Source of the DNA: Paraeggerthella hongkongensis
GTDB taxonomy: Bacteria > Actinomycetota > Coriobacteriia > Coriobacteriales > Eggerthellaceae
DNA: 64,000 nucleotides
Reading direction: 5' to 3'
Assembly (NCBI RefSeq): GCF_003726035.1
Contig: NZ_QICD01000002.1
Coordinates: 62,001-126,000, forward strand
The first letter of the stretch is position 1. Each line of letters opens with the position of its first letter. Below the pieces are notes generated by a model. The model was not told the origin of the DNA, did no database searches, and saw only the letters and a program-made list of their open reading frames with translations. Shown piece after piece: positions 56,156 through 64,000 of this stretch. Both the position numbers and the translations under genes were made by a program.

Positions 56156-56284
56156 AATCTTCCTTCCGCTTGGGCAGCATATACGAAAAAGGCCTTCGTC
56201 GAAGACGAAGGCGCACGTGATCCGAGGGAAAGCCATGCTGCGCACCTTGTCGGTCTCTCCGTACCTCCTTAAAGGTCGAGGGCA
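56156..56284 (-). promoter_or_regulatory. carAB-pyrKDF leader: PyrR-type attenuator candidate
   Basis: The leader can fold in two exclusive ways. (a) An early hairpin: CCUU (56272-56275) with AAGG (56245-56248) and GGU with ACC around the loop ACGGAGAG (56255-56262), close to the PyrR binding-loop pattern; plus a terminator (56186-56212). (b) An antiterminator: AAGGUGCGCA (56239-56248) with UGCGCCUU (56208-56215), which takes the 5' terminator arm. PyrR bound with UMP would favour (a). PyrR itself is not in the window. Confidence 0.65.
56186..56212 (-). terminator. Intrinsic terminator in the carA leader
   Basis: Nine-base perfect arms (56192-56200, 56204-56212), three-base loop, followed on the minus strand by CTTTTT. 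It stands before the carA start, so it acts as an attenuator and not as the end of a gene. Confidence 0.85.
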
Positions 56285-56312
56285 AGTATACGACTTTTTA
56301 GAAGATTATGAA
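56285..56312 (-). promoter_or_regulatory. Predicted promoter of carAB-pyrKDF
   Basis: Minus strand TTCATA (56307-56312), 16 bases, TATACT (56285-56290). Transcription would start near 56278, immediately before the PyrR-like hairpin. Confidence 0.65.
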
Positions 56313-56790
56313 CGTTATTTGCATTATTTTCGATGTTTTGGAAATAAATATGCAGTTTGACGTTGCTACCGACAGCAAAAGGGCTTCATTGGAGAGGCAG
56401 CGCTCGCGTACCGCCGTAAGATCGTCGAGCAGGGCTTTGTCGAACAGTTCGTCGACAACGCTGCCGAGGCGACGGCGCGCTACGCCGCCACCGGCAACCG
56501 CGACAACCTGCGCGGTGCTTTGGGAAGACGAGCCCTGCACCGCGTCGCAGCGCAGCTATTGCCAATCGCTCGTAGCCGATCTGCGCGCCACGCACGAGGG
56601 CGCCGGTACGGGCGGTGCCCTCGCGAAGTCGTGGAACAGCCTGGCGTTCGACCCCGAAGCCCTCGATTGCGGCAGCTACCGCTTCCTCGACGGCGACCCG
56701 GAGGCCGTCAACTCCTACCGCGGCGCGTACCTGCCCTCGTACTCGTGGGCCGAGTTCTCGACAGGGCCCTTCCGCTCGCGGCTGCGGTGA
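56308..56790 (+). pseudogene. Remnant of a response regulator's C-terminal output domain
   Basis: The frame from ~56515 to 56790 encodes a winged-helix/BTAD-like output end: VLWEDEPCTASQRSYCQSL and GDPEAVNSYRGAYLPSYSW, typical of the large SARP-like regulators common in Coriobacteriia. Only the last ~90 residues exist, and there is no receiver domain. Upstream (56379-~56512) a different frame looks coding (GFIGEAALAYRRKIVEQGF), and the first codons (56308-56378) return to the original frame, so two compensating shifts would be needed. Its 3' end overlaps the protease gene on the other strand by ~80 bases. Confidence 0.65.
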
Positions 56791-59700
56791 GGCACGCGGC
56801 GATGGCGGCGAGAAGGAACGGGGGCGCCGCAATCGGGTCGCCCGTGCTGGCGAGCGCCTTGGGCGTCGCGCCGGATGTGTCGGGGATCGGCGGGCTCGCG
56901 GGCTTTTCGGGAACCGGTTCGGGTTCGGGAACCGGCTCCGGTTCCGGCGCGATCTCGGCGTCGCCGGGCTGCGCGGGCGTGTCCATGGCCGTCGCGCTGA
57001 ACACGCGGTACGGCTCGTTCTGCGACGCCGTCAGCACGTAGAACCGCCCCCGGTACGCCGTGGCCGCCGGCGCGAGCAGCGCCTGCTGCGAGGCCTTCTT
57101 CCCGTATGCCGTCGCTCGCGACCCCTCGCCGACGGGCAGCAGGTAGGTGTCGCTCGCGCCGTCGTCGCTCGTGGGCCCGACGAGCGCGAACCCGCCCGCG
57201 ACGGCGCCGGGCGCGTACGACAGCTGCCCCGTCTCGGTCACGAGCGCGGAGAAGTCGACCGGCGCGCTCTCGAGCCATCCCTCGGGCGCCTGTCCGCCGA
57301 CTGCGGCGTCGAGAGCGCCTTCGCGCGGTCTCAACAGTTCGGCACCGGGGACGCCGCCTCCTTGGAGTTCCAAGGAAACGCCGCCCGACACTGCGAATAA
57401 GCCGTTGCCGTACGCCACGAGAGGCTGAATGCGGCCCGTGGATAGCGCGCCCGCCTCCTTGAAGACGCCGGTCTTGAGGTCGGCGCGGTACACGGCCGCG
57501 CTGTCGCCGTTCTTGCCGAAGCCGCCGAACAGGTACAGGTGCGCACCGTCGCTTGCCAGCGTGGAGAAGGACAGGGCCTCGCTCTGGTCGGGGAGCTTGA
57601 GATCGAGCCCCTCCCACGTGCCGTCGGCGGCATAGCGGACGAAGCAGGGCGCGCCCGTTCCGTTCTTCTTGCCGAGCAGCTGCAGCACGAGCGCTCCGTC
57701 GAGCGTGGCTCCCGTCACGTCGGCGGCGCCGCTGGACAAGTCGATGCCGTCGATGGTGCCGGCTGGAAGCGGCACCTCCCCCCAGGCCTCCTCGTCGGGA
57801 TCGTAGCGCAGCACGTGGTTGTAGGATTTCTCCCCGGCGAACACGGACGCGCGCGGCAGGCAGTACACGTCGCCGCCGAAGCCGACCAGCTGCCAGGATT
57901 CCCACTCGTCCAGCTCGCCAGGGATGGGCAGATCAGTCTGGTCGTAGTACGTCGTGTCGGCGCGCTTTCCCAGATCGGCGCGGTGACTGGCCCGCTTGCC
58001 GCTCGCCTCCGCCCGCACGATCGCCTGTCCGCCCATGAAGCCCTCGGGCTTCTGCACGGTCAGCTCGGCCTTCCCGTCGCCGAGGTCGGTGCGTGCGGAC
58101 ACCGCAGCCGGCGCTCCATCTACGAGCACCACCGTACCCGCCGGCATGAAGTACCCGCGCACCGCCACGGCGTCGCTGCCGTCGACGACCTCGGTGATGG
58201 CCGGGCCGGGGCTCGCCGCGCCGTCCACCGTCGCGCGCCCGGCCGTCGAGCACAGCCCCTCGTAGCGCGCATCGGGCACCGCTGCGCCCTTAACCAGCGC
58301 CGCCAGCTTCTCGGCCTTCTTCGCCGGGTCGTTCGAGGACACGCGGTCCAGGCCCTGACCGGCGATCACCGCAGCCGCCCCGGCCACCGCAGGGCACGCC
58401 ATGGACGTGCCCTGCTGATAGATGTAGGGAACCAGGTCGCTGCCCAGGCCGATGCTGTCCACCACGAGGGTACCGGGCACGCACGACCACAGGTCGTTCG
58501 TGCCGCCGACAGCAGAGAAGCTGTTCACGCCGTAGCGTAGCTCCACCTGAAAATGCGCCCAATCGACGTCGTCCGGCAGCTTTCCCGAAAAGCCCGCCCA
58601 CGAATCTCCGCCGCTGCCGAATTCGTCTCCCTTAGTGGCCGGCTCGGCCCAACCGCCGCCGACCGTCCGCACGGCGATGCCAAAGATGGGCAGGATCGAC
58701 GCCGAACCGACTTCAGCGGTTGCCGTGAAGCGGATGCTCAGATGCGTAGGCTTCGCGATCTGCCCCGACAGGTCGACCTCGCCGCTTTTGGCGAACATCA
58801 TCACGCCGTCTTCGGCCGCCTTCGGACTGTAGGAAAGCTCCAGGGCGGCGTCGCCGTCGAAACGGCGACCGCCCTCGACCACCTTGCAGGTCTCGACGGC
58901 ATCAGGATCGGCGAACCTGGCGAACCCGCTCATGTCGACCCCGTCAGCCGCATGGCTCTTGCCGTCGAAGCTCTCGTACAGCACCGCTGCGGCATCCTCT
59001 TCGCCAAGGTAGCGCGGGCCCTCGACGCACCCCTCGGCGTTCGCCTCGCCCGTCGCGTAGGTGGACAGGATGGTTGAGCCCGGCGCCATCACGTCGGTCG
59101 ACGTCTCGCCGAACTGGGTGAACACGGAGAGATCGCCCGTCGGGTCGATGGAGTCGACCACCACCGCGTACGGGTTGTCGGCCAGCGTGCTCGTCGTGCT
59201 GCCCGCCGCGTCGCTGTCGTAGGTGGAGTTGCCCGACCCGAACACGCTCACCGCGCCCTGCCGTCCGATCTCCGTCACAGCCAGATCGATCGAGCGTCCC
59301 TGAGCCTGGCCGAGCGTCCACGAGTTGTTCGTCACCCGCACGTCGACGCCTGCGTCGACGTGCGGCTCACGTAATCGAAACATTCCAGTATTGCGGAGAG
59401 AGTGTCATCAATACGCACGGACATGATCCTCGCGTTCCCCGCCAAACCCGAGACGCCCCGGCCGTCCCATGCGGCCCCGATGGTGCCCGCCACGTGCGTT
59501 CCGTGGTAGATCTCAAGGCCCGTCGTCGACGAGACGCCCGCCTCGGCATCGGCGAGGACGGCGAAGCCGTGCTCGTCCTCCTTGCCCGTCAGCCCCTCGA
59601 TGCCCGACGTCAGCCCTTCATCCCACATGACCGGCGCCAAGTCGGGGTTCGAGGCGTCCACGCCCGTGTCGATGACGGCCACGACGACCTCTTGCAACTG

Positions 59701-60435
59701 GGAGGCCGCGCTTTGGTCGTTCCAGTCCGCGTAGCCCATGTCGGCAGCGTCGCTTCCCGCCGTGCCGGCCATGCGCCCGTCGTTGTCGAAGCCCCACACG
59801 AAGCTGTTCAGGTCGGCTGCGGGCTCGTCCTCGTCCTGGCCGAACGCAACCGATGCCGAAGGCTCGCCGGGCGCGCCGCCTTCCGCATCGGCTTCGCCGC
59901 CCCGTCGAGCCTCGTCCCCGTCGGCCAGGGCCCCCGGCGCAGCTTCGGCGGCGACGGGATCGGGCGCCGCGTCGTCCCCGTCGCCGAATTTCACGATGGC
60001 GTTCGGTTCGGCGAACGCCACGCGGGGATCGGCTTCCAGCTCGGCGATGAGCTCTTCGGTGGATCTGCCCTCATCGCGCACGAGCACCAGGCGCCCGGCG
60101 GCCTCCGCGCCGCCGCTTGCCGAACGCGATCGGACGGCAGGCGCCCCGACCGCCCCCGCCTCGTCGCCCAGCGTCTCGGCAGCGGTGTCCGCGTCGATGT
60201 CCATCAGGCTCTCCGCGCCCGCGAGCACGTCGTCGCCCAGCGAGAAGGCCCGCGCGCCGCCGTCGATCACGTAGGCGATGGCCTCGTGCTCGACGTACGT
60301 GCCTGGCACGAGGGCGACGCCCGCGCCGCCGGCCGAAGAACCCGCCATCTCGTCCGCCACCGCCATGCCCGCCGGCACCGGCACGAGCGAACACGCCAGT
60401 AGCGCTCCCAGCGCAACCCTTCCGAACCTTCCCAT
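56708..60435 (-). pseudogene. Subtilisin-family (S8) surface protease, split by a frameshift
   Basis: Signal peptide from the ATG at 60435 (strong GGGAGGGG site), a propeptide-like region (~100-200) and the S8 domain with catalytic Asp (VAVIDTGVD) and His (HGTHVAG) in one frame (stop at 59332). Oxyanion Asn (GSGNST) and catalytic Ser (GTSMACP) are in a second frame that opens at 59383. One missing base near 59340-59365 would join them. The remainder has a PA-like insertion, Kelch-type repeats (LYLFGGFGKNGD), an acidic/Pro spacer (PEPEPVPEPEPVPE) and the tail LASTGD plus membrane segment plus Arg-rich end. About 1,240 residues if repaired. May be inactive, a phase-variable gene, or a sequencing error. 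Confidence 0.85.
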
Positions 60436-60817
60436 CCGCTTCCCCTCCCTCGCATCCGCGCAGTAGACGAAGGATAGCAAGGCACGTGCAATAAAACAAC
60501 AGCGCGCAGGGGCGCAAGCGACGTCATCCGACGGTGCGTCTGCCATCCCTTCCGCACCGGTATGGCACACCCCATACCGACCGGCATGCGTCCGCCCGCT
60601 CGGGCGCATACGCAGGAGAGCGGACGCCGGATGGCAGGCACCAGGACTGGGCGCCGTATCGCACGATTCCGCCCGAAATGTTGCGTTTTCCGCAAAACCA
60701 GCCGAGACGGTAAACGCGCACCGCGGAGAATCGGCAGGTCAGAGACGAGAGGGCGTCGCGGAGCCTCGATGCCCGCCTCCCAAACGCAACATTCGGGGCA
60801 AAAACGAGCTCCCAAGC
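60436..60817. other. Intergenic region protease-nuclease
   Basis: About 380 bases. It contains two inverted copies of a repeat core (60671-60688 and 60782-60799). No credible open frame on either strand. Confidence 0.6.
60671..60799. repeat. Inverted repeat pair, family core CCCCGAATGTTGCGTTTT
   Basis: Plus-oriented copy GCCCGAAATGTTGCGTTT at 60671-60688; reverse-oriented copy at 60782-60799 (reads GCCCCGAATGTTGCGTTT in reverse complement). Sixteen of 18 positions match. The same core recurs at 61966-61987 and 62087-62108. Confidence 0.75.
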
Positions 60818-61807
60818 CTACCAGCGATCCACCGGAAGGCCGAGCTGCCTGCGGAGCCTCAGCTTGCGCGCATGGCGATCCGGGACGCCATCCTGCGCGC
60901 GCTTTCCCAAATGACGACGAATCGTCTGGGCGATCGCATCGGTCGCAGCGAAGTTCTCCAGCTCTTCGTTCGTGACGTTGATCACGGTCCAGCCCATCGA
61001 CATCAGCGCGTTCGTCCTCCTCGAATCCCCGATGCGGCTCGCCTCCCCTCCGTGCATCTCCCTGCTCTGGTACTCCACGTCGAGCTTCGCCTCCGGCCAG
61101 CACAAATCGCAGCGAAAGCTCCTTTTCCCGGAAATCGCGCGGGCGGCGGCGCTCGCCTTCACCTCATGGTTCATCCGAGGGATGCCCAAGCCGTATCCAC
61201 CGTACGAAGACGGCAAGCCCAATAGGAGCGCTTGCTTCGTCTCTCGCGGAGACGCCGAGCCTTCCGCCACATACGGCAGGATGCGAACCACGCTCCGAGC
61301 GCCCCTGATCGAAGGGTTGAGGAAAACGAAATCGCGCAGGGACCGCGCCGAAGCGAGAGCCGGCACCTGATACGCCGGAGCAGCAGACGTTCGCACGCTG
61401 CGATACGTTCCGCACAACTCGTAGGCCAATTCGAGCAGGTCGATCTTGTCCTTCGCCGATGGAGCCACCTGCACGCAGGCAAGCGGCGCGCTGCACACGC
61501 CTATGCCGCCCGGCAATCGAAGAAACGGCTTTCCCCGCATTTTCACCGTGGAAACATGCGGGACTCGACGCGAGGTGGAACGGCATCTCGAAGCGGTTCC
61601 CAGAATAAAATGGACCGGGCGATCGATCGACAAGCCGGGGCGATCGCCCTCGATGCGCTCGATCAACCCATCGAGCTCCCGTTCGCTCAGCGCTCGGTCG
61701 GGAAGGCGCGGCACGGCACCTTTCGTCTCCGCAAGCTCCCGCTCGCAAAGCGCCCGCAGCATCTGAAAAGCAGTTCGGTGGCCGAAGCAAACCCGCATAG
61801 GCTTCAT
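60818..61807 (-). CDS. PD-(D/E)XK-like nuclease-family protein (DUF559-type end), function unknown
   Basis: The 329-residue product ends in a domain like the DUF559/very-short-patch endonuclease fold: CDLCWPEAKLDVEYQSRE (Asp and Glu as potential metal ligands), then RRTNALMSMGWTVINVTNEEL (~235-290). The N-terminal ~200 residues are unrecognised and include several Cys/Arg-rich stretches. The ATG at 61807 follows GAGGAGAC. No partner gene for a restriction or toxin system lies beside it. It is flanked on both sides by copies of one inverted-repeat family. Similar solitary genes are common in this family of bacteria; the exact family is uncertain. Confidence 0.7.
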   Translation of the reverse strand: MKPMRVCFGHRTAFQMLRALCERELAETKGAVPRLPDRALSERELDGLIERIEGDRPGLSIDRPVHFILGTASRCRSTSRRVPHVSTVKMRGKPFLRLPGGIGVCSAPLACVQVAPSAKDKIDLLELAYELCGTYRSVRTSAAPAYQVPALASARSLRDFVFLNPSIRGARSVVRILPYVAEGSASPRETKQALLLGLPSSYGGYGLGIPRMNHEVKASAAARAISGKRSFRCDLCWPEAKLDVEYQSREMHGGEASRIGDSRRTNALMSMGWTVINVTNEELENFAATDAIAQTIRRHLGKRAQDGVPDRHARKLRLRRQLGLPVDRW

Positions 61808-61965
61808 GGCAGTCTCCTCGTTCGCCCTAAGCTGCGAGGATCTTGCAGACGTGGTACCGGGAAGCGAGGGCTCGGCCTCCCCTATGGGCTGCTTCGCGAA
61901 GCGAAGAGCGCCTGCACTGGCTCGATGAGAAGACGATTCTACCACGCATCGCGCACGCGCGCGCT

Positions 61966-62108
61966 CGATTCTTCCCTCAATGTTGCGCACGCGCGCGCAT
62001 CCAGACTCGCGCGCCAAGGACGAGCATCCGCGACCAGGCGAAACGAGCGCGCATATCGATGGCCGGGCGCCCGGCCATCTTCAAAACGCAACATTCGGGG
62101 AAGAATCG
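61966..62108. repeat. Second inverted repeat pair of the same family
   Basis: Copies at 61966-61987 and 62087-62108 are reverse complements at 20 of 22 positions and share the ATGTTGCG core of the pair at 60671-60799. A perfect GC palindrome lies between them. Confidence 0.8.
62058..62079. repeat. Perfect 22-base palindrome inside the repeat pair
   Basis: Eleven-base arms GATGGCCGGGC and GCCCGGCCATC with no spacer, at the centre-right of the repeat pair 61966-62108. Could extrude as a cruciform or form an RNA hairpin. Confidence 0.7.
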
Positions 62109-62174
62109 GGCATTCAGCAGGGCAACCCGCGCGCCGAGGCCGCAGGAACCCCTGCGATCGCAAGAATGCAGGCC

Positions 62175-62204
62175 GGCCCCGCATCGCTTCGCTGATGCGG
62201 GGCC
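62175..62204 (-). repeat. Hairpin 3 after pyrC
   Basis: GGCCCCGCATC / GATGCGGGGCC arms with an eight-base loop. One of three consecutive GC-rich hairpins beyond pyrC. Confidence 0.6.
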
Positions 62205-62212
62205 GCAACGAC

Positions 62213-62242
62213 GCCGGAGCCGGGCGATCGCCCGGCTCCGGC
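62213..62242 (-). repeat. Hairpin 2 after pyrC (30-base perfect palindrome)
   Basis: Fifteen-base arms (62213-62227, 62228-62242) without a spacer. Confidence 0.6.
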
Positions 62243-62274
62243 TCTGCGAACAAGCGGTCCCTGCGAACCCGCGT

Positions 62275-62299
62275 CGTTTCGGGGCGCAGCCCCGAAACG
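62275..62299 (-). terminator. Hairpin 1 after pyrC, probable terminator
   Basis: Eleven-base arms (62275-62285, 62289-62299) with a GCA loop, fourteen bases past the pyrC stop. No T-tract. Confidence 0.55.
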
Positions 62300-62312
62300 A
62301 TCCTACAGCGTC

Positions 62313-63605
62313 CTATTCGACGATCGCGCCGTCTTCGAGCGTCGCGTAACCGCCCACATAGACGTCGGTGGCGCGGCCCTTCAGCTCGGCGCCGATGAAG
62401 CCGGAGTTCTTCGCCTTCGAAACGAAGCCGTCGGCCTCCACCGTCCAAGCGGCCTCGGGATCGATCACCGTGAGGTCGGCCGTGCTGCCCGCCTCGATCT
62501 TGACCGGCTCCACGCGCAGGATGGCGCGCGGGTTGACGGCCATGACCTCGACCAGCTTCGCGTAATCCATCGCGCCGGTTGCCACCAGGTTCGTGATCAT
62601 GAGCGAAAGCGAGGTTTCCAAGCCGGTCATGCCGAACATGGCGATCTCGAACTCGCAGTCCTTCTCCCATGCGGCATGCGGCGCATGGTCGGTCACGATG
62701 GCGTCGATGGAGCCGTCCTTCACGCCCTCGATGAGCGCGGCGGCGTCCTCGGCCGTGCGCAGCGGCGGATTCACCTTGAGGAAGGTGTTGTAGTCGTCGC
62801 CGATGGCGTCCTCGGTCAGGAACAAGTGGTGCGGCGTGACCTCGCAGGTCACCGGCAGTCCCTCGGCCTTCGCAGCACGCACCAGGTCGAGGCCGCGAGC
62901 CGTGGAAATGTGCTGGATGTGCAGCGGGCAGCCCGTCAGGCGGCACAAAGCGATGTCGCGGGCGATCTGCAGTTCCTCGCCTTCCGCCGGCCAGCCCAGC
63001 ATGCCCAGGCGCGTGGACGCGACGCCCTCGTTCACCTGGCCGTCGCCCACCAGGCCCTCGTCCTGGCAATGGCTCATGATGACCTTGTCGAACATCGCGC
63101 CGTAGTCCATGACGCGGCGCATCATGCCCGCATCCTGCACCCCGCGGCCGTCGTCGGTGAAGGCCACCGCACCGTGGGCCACCATGTCGCCCATTTCGGA
63201 AAGCGTCTCGCCCTTGAGCCCTTGGCTGCACGCGCCCGACACGTGCACGCGGCACTTGCCCACGGCTGCAGCGCGCGACTTGACGTACTCGACGCCCAGC
63301 GCGTTGTCGATGATGGGCTTGGTGTTGGGCATGCAGCACACCGCCGTGAAGCCACCGTGAGCCGCCGCGCGCGTTCCGGAAGCGATGTCTTCCTTCTGCT
63401 CGAAGCCGGGCTCGCGCAGATGCACGTGCATGTCCACCAAGCCCGGAACCACGATCTTGCCGGAAAGGTCGCGCTCGACGCCCTTCTCCATGGTCAGGCT
63501 CTGGCCCACCTCGACGATCTTGCCGTCGCGAACCAGGATGTCGGCCGTCTCGTCCAGACCCACCTGCGGGTCGATCACACGGGCGTTCTTAAGCAGCAAA
63601 GCCAT
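62313..63605 (-). CDS. pyrC: Dihydroorotase
   Basis: Cyclises carbamoyl aspartate to dihydroorotate. The 430-residue product is a class I (PyrC/multifunctional-type) dihydroorotase of the amidohydrolase superfamily. Metal ligands are in VDMHVHLREPG (HxH, ~58-66), the later His in HISTARG-type sequence (IQHISTARGLDL) and the Asp in TDHAPHAAWEKD. The ATG at 63605 follows GGAGGGAG and overlaps the pyrB stop by 17 bases. Confidence 0.96.
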   Translation of the reverse strand: MALLLKNARVIDPQVGLDETADILVRDGKIVEVGQSLTMEKGVERDLSGKIVVPGLVDMHVHLREPGFEQKEDIASGTRAAAHGGFTAVCCMPNTKPIIDNALGVEYVKSRAAAVGKCRVHVSGACSQGLKGETLSEMGDMVAHGAVAFTDDGRGVQDAGMMRRVMDYGAMFDKVIMSHCQDEGLVGDGQVNEGVASTRLGMLGWPAEGEELQIARDIALCRLTGCPLHIQHISTARGLDLVRAAKAEGLPVTCEVTPHHLFLTEDAIGDDYNTFLKVNPPLRTAEDAAALIEGVKDGSIDAIVTDHAPHAAWEKDCEFEIAMFGMTGLETSLSLMITNLVATGAMDYAKLVEVMAVNPRAILRVEPVKIEAGSTADLTVIDPEAAWTVEADGFVSKAKNSGFIGAELKGRATDVYVGGYATLEDGAIVE

Positions 63606-64000
63606 CTTCGCTCCCTCCGAGAAGAAGATACATTTCAGCCATACGAGTGAGTATTCCGGCGTAGACCTGGTCGAGGATGACCGAGCGGTTCGGATGGTCG
63701 GCCATGTAGCTGTCCAGTTCGACGCCGCGGTTGATGGGGCCGGGGTGGCAGATGAGCGCATCGGGCTTCATCAGGTGCTCGCGCTCGCGGGTCAGACCGA
63801 ACAGCTGGTTGTACTCGCGCAGGCTGGGATACGGCGCGCCTTCCAGGCGCTCGCGCTGGATGCGCAGCATGTACACCACGTCCAGGGTGGGCAGCGCCTC
63901 GTCGAGGTTCGTGGTCACGTGGTCGGCGCCCAGAACATCGGGGCGGGCCGGCATGAGCGTGCGCGGCGCCACCACGGTCACCTCGCAGCCCATGATCTTG
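63589..64000 (-). CDS. pyrB: Aspartate carbamoyltransferase, C-terminal part (start beyond the window)
   Basis: Catalyses carbamoyl phosphate plus aspartate to carbamoyl aspartate. Only the last ~137 codons are present. The aspartate-binding domain shows VVYMLRIQRER (RIQRE loop), DALICHPGPINRGVELD (HPGP.NRG motif) and a normal C-terminus after QVYAGILTRMAEMYLLL. The N-terminal carbamoyl-phosphate domain lies beyond 64000. Overlaps pyrC by 17 bases. Confidence 0.95.
   Translation of the reverse strand, partial: KIMGCEVTVVAPRTLMPARPDVLGADHVTTNLDEALPTLDVVYMLRIQRERLEGAPYPSLREYNQLFGLTREREHLMKPDALICHPGPINRGVELDSYMADHPNRSVILDQVYAGILTRMAEMYLLLGGSEDGFAA

Larger units (their letters stand above)
61808..62312. 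other. Intergenic region nuclease-pyrC
   Basis: About 500 bases with no credible gene. It holds a repeat pair (61966-61987 and 62087-62108), a 22-base palindrome (62058-62079) and three strong hairpins nearer pyrC (62175-62204, 62213-62242, 62275-62299). Confidence 0.65.

Noticed and set aside
56386-56832. Arg/Pro-rich frame opposite the regulator remnant
   Set aside because: Low-complexity mirror of coding-like DNA; the plus-strand frames explain the signal better.

Overview
The window is about 64 kb of GC-rich (roughly 64%) chromosomal DNA from an actinobacterium, most likely class Coriobacteriia, family Eggerthellaceae (Eggerthella or Gordonibacter-like; genus not resolved). Three things point there: the block ftsK - HTH/RodZ-like - rimO - pgsA - cinA - recA - recX - rny; an actinobacterial-type integration host factor (mIHF) next to gmk and rpoZ; and surface proteins ending in LAxTGD-type signals. 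Almost every gene is on the minus strand. The only plus-strand genes supported are rpsT, one C39-like peptidase and a decayed response-regulator remnant. No rRNA, tRNA, CRISPR array, prophage or transposase was seen.

Layout, by window coordinate. 1-5952: rny (partial), recX, recA with an SOS box inside its promoter, a pgsA-cinA fusion gene, rimO and a YajQ-family gene. 6052-13667: a RodZ-like HTH membrane protein, the FtsK translocase, RNase J, dapA and dapB. 13786-16017: a papain-family surface peptidase. 16222-18947: pnp and rpsO. 19205-23006: a two-component system beside an unidentified seven-TM protein. 23206-26587: a C39-like peptidase, a TSCPD protein, recO and a zinc-ribbon/PASTA protein. 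26745-29616: era, dgkA, ybeY and phoH. 29815-30939: a second C39-like peptidase. 31070-35604: mtaB, rsmE, dnaJ and hrcA, with a CIRCE element. 36012-40146: hemW, dus, a small membrane protein and lepA. 40240-40677: a CxxCH lipoprotein. 41065-48562: rpsT, holA, comEC, comEA, thiI, rpoZ, gmk and mihF. 48771-56155: carAB-pyrKDF behind a leader that looks like a PyrR-type attenuator. 56308-62312: an accessory island with a response-regulator remnant, a frameshifted subtilisin-like surface protease, a PD-(D/E)XK-like nuclease gene and an inverted-repeat family. 62313-64000: pyrC and the 3' end of pyrB.

Functionally the window is mainly core information processing: recombination, RNA decay and maturation, tRNA/rRNA modification, ribosome biogenesis, pyrimidine and lysine synthesis, and DNA uptake. 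Accessory content is mostly cell-surface proteolysis (C1, S8 and two C39-like proteins) plus the repeat-rich island that splits the pyrimidine genes into pyrBC and carAB-pyrKDF. The least explained items are the repeat family around the nuclease gene, the perfect 26-bp inverted repeat near 29.77 kb, the carAB leader, and C-terminal extensions on CarA, S20 and RsmE.
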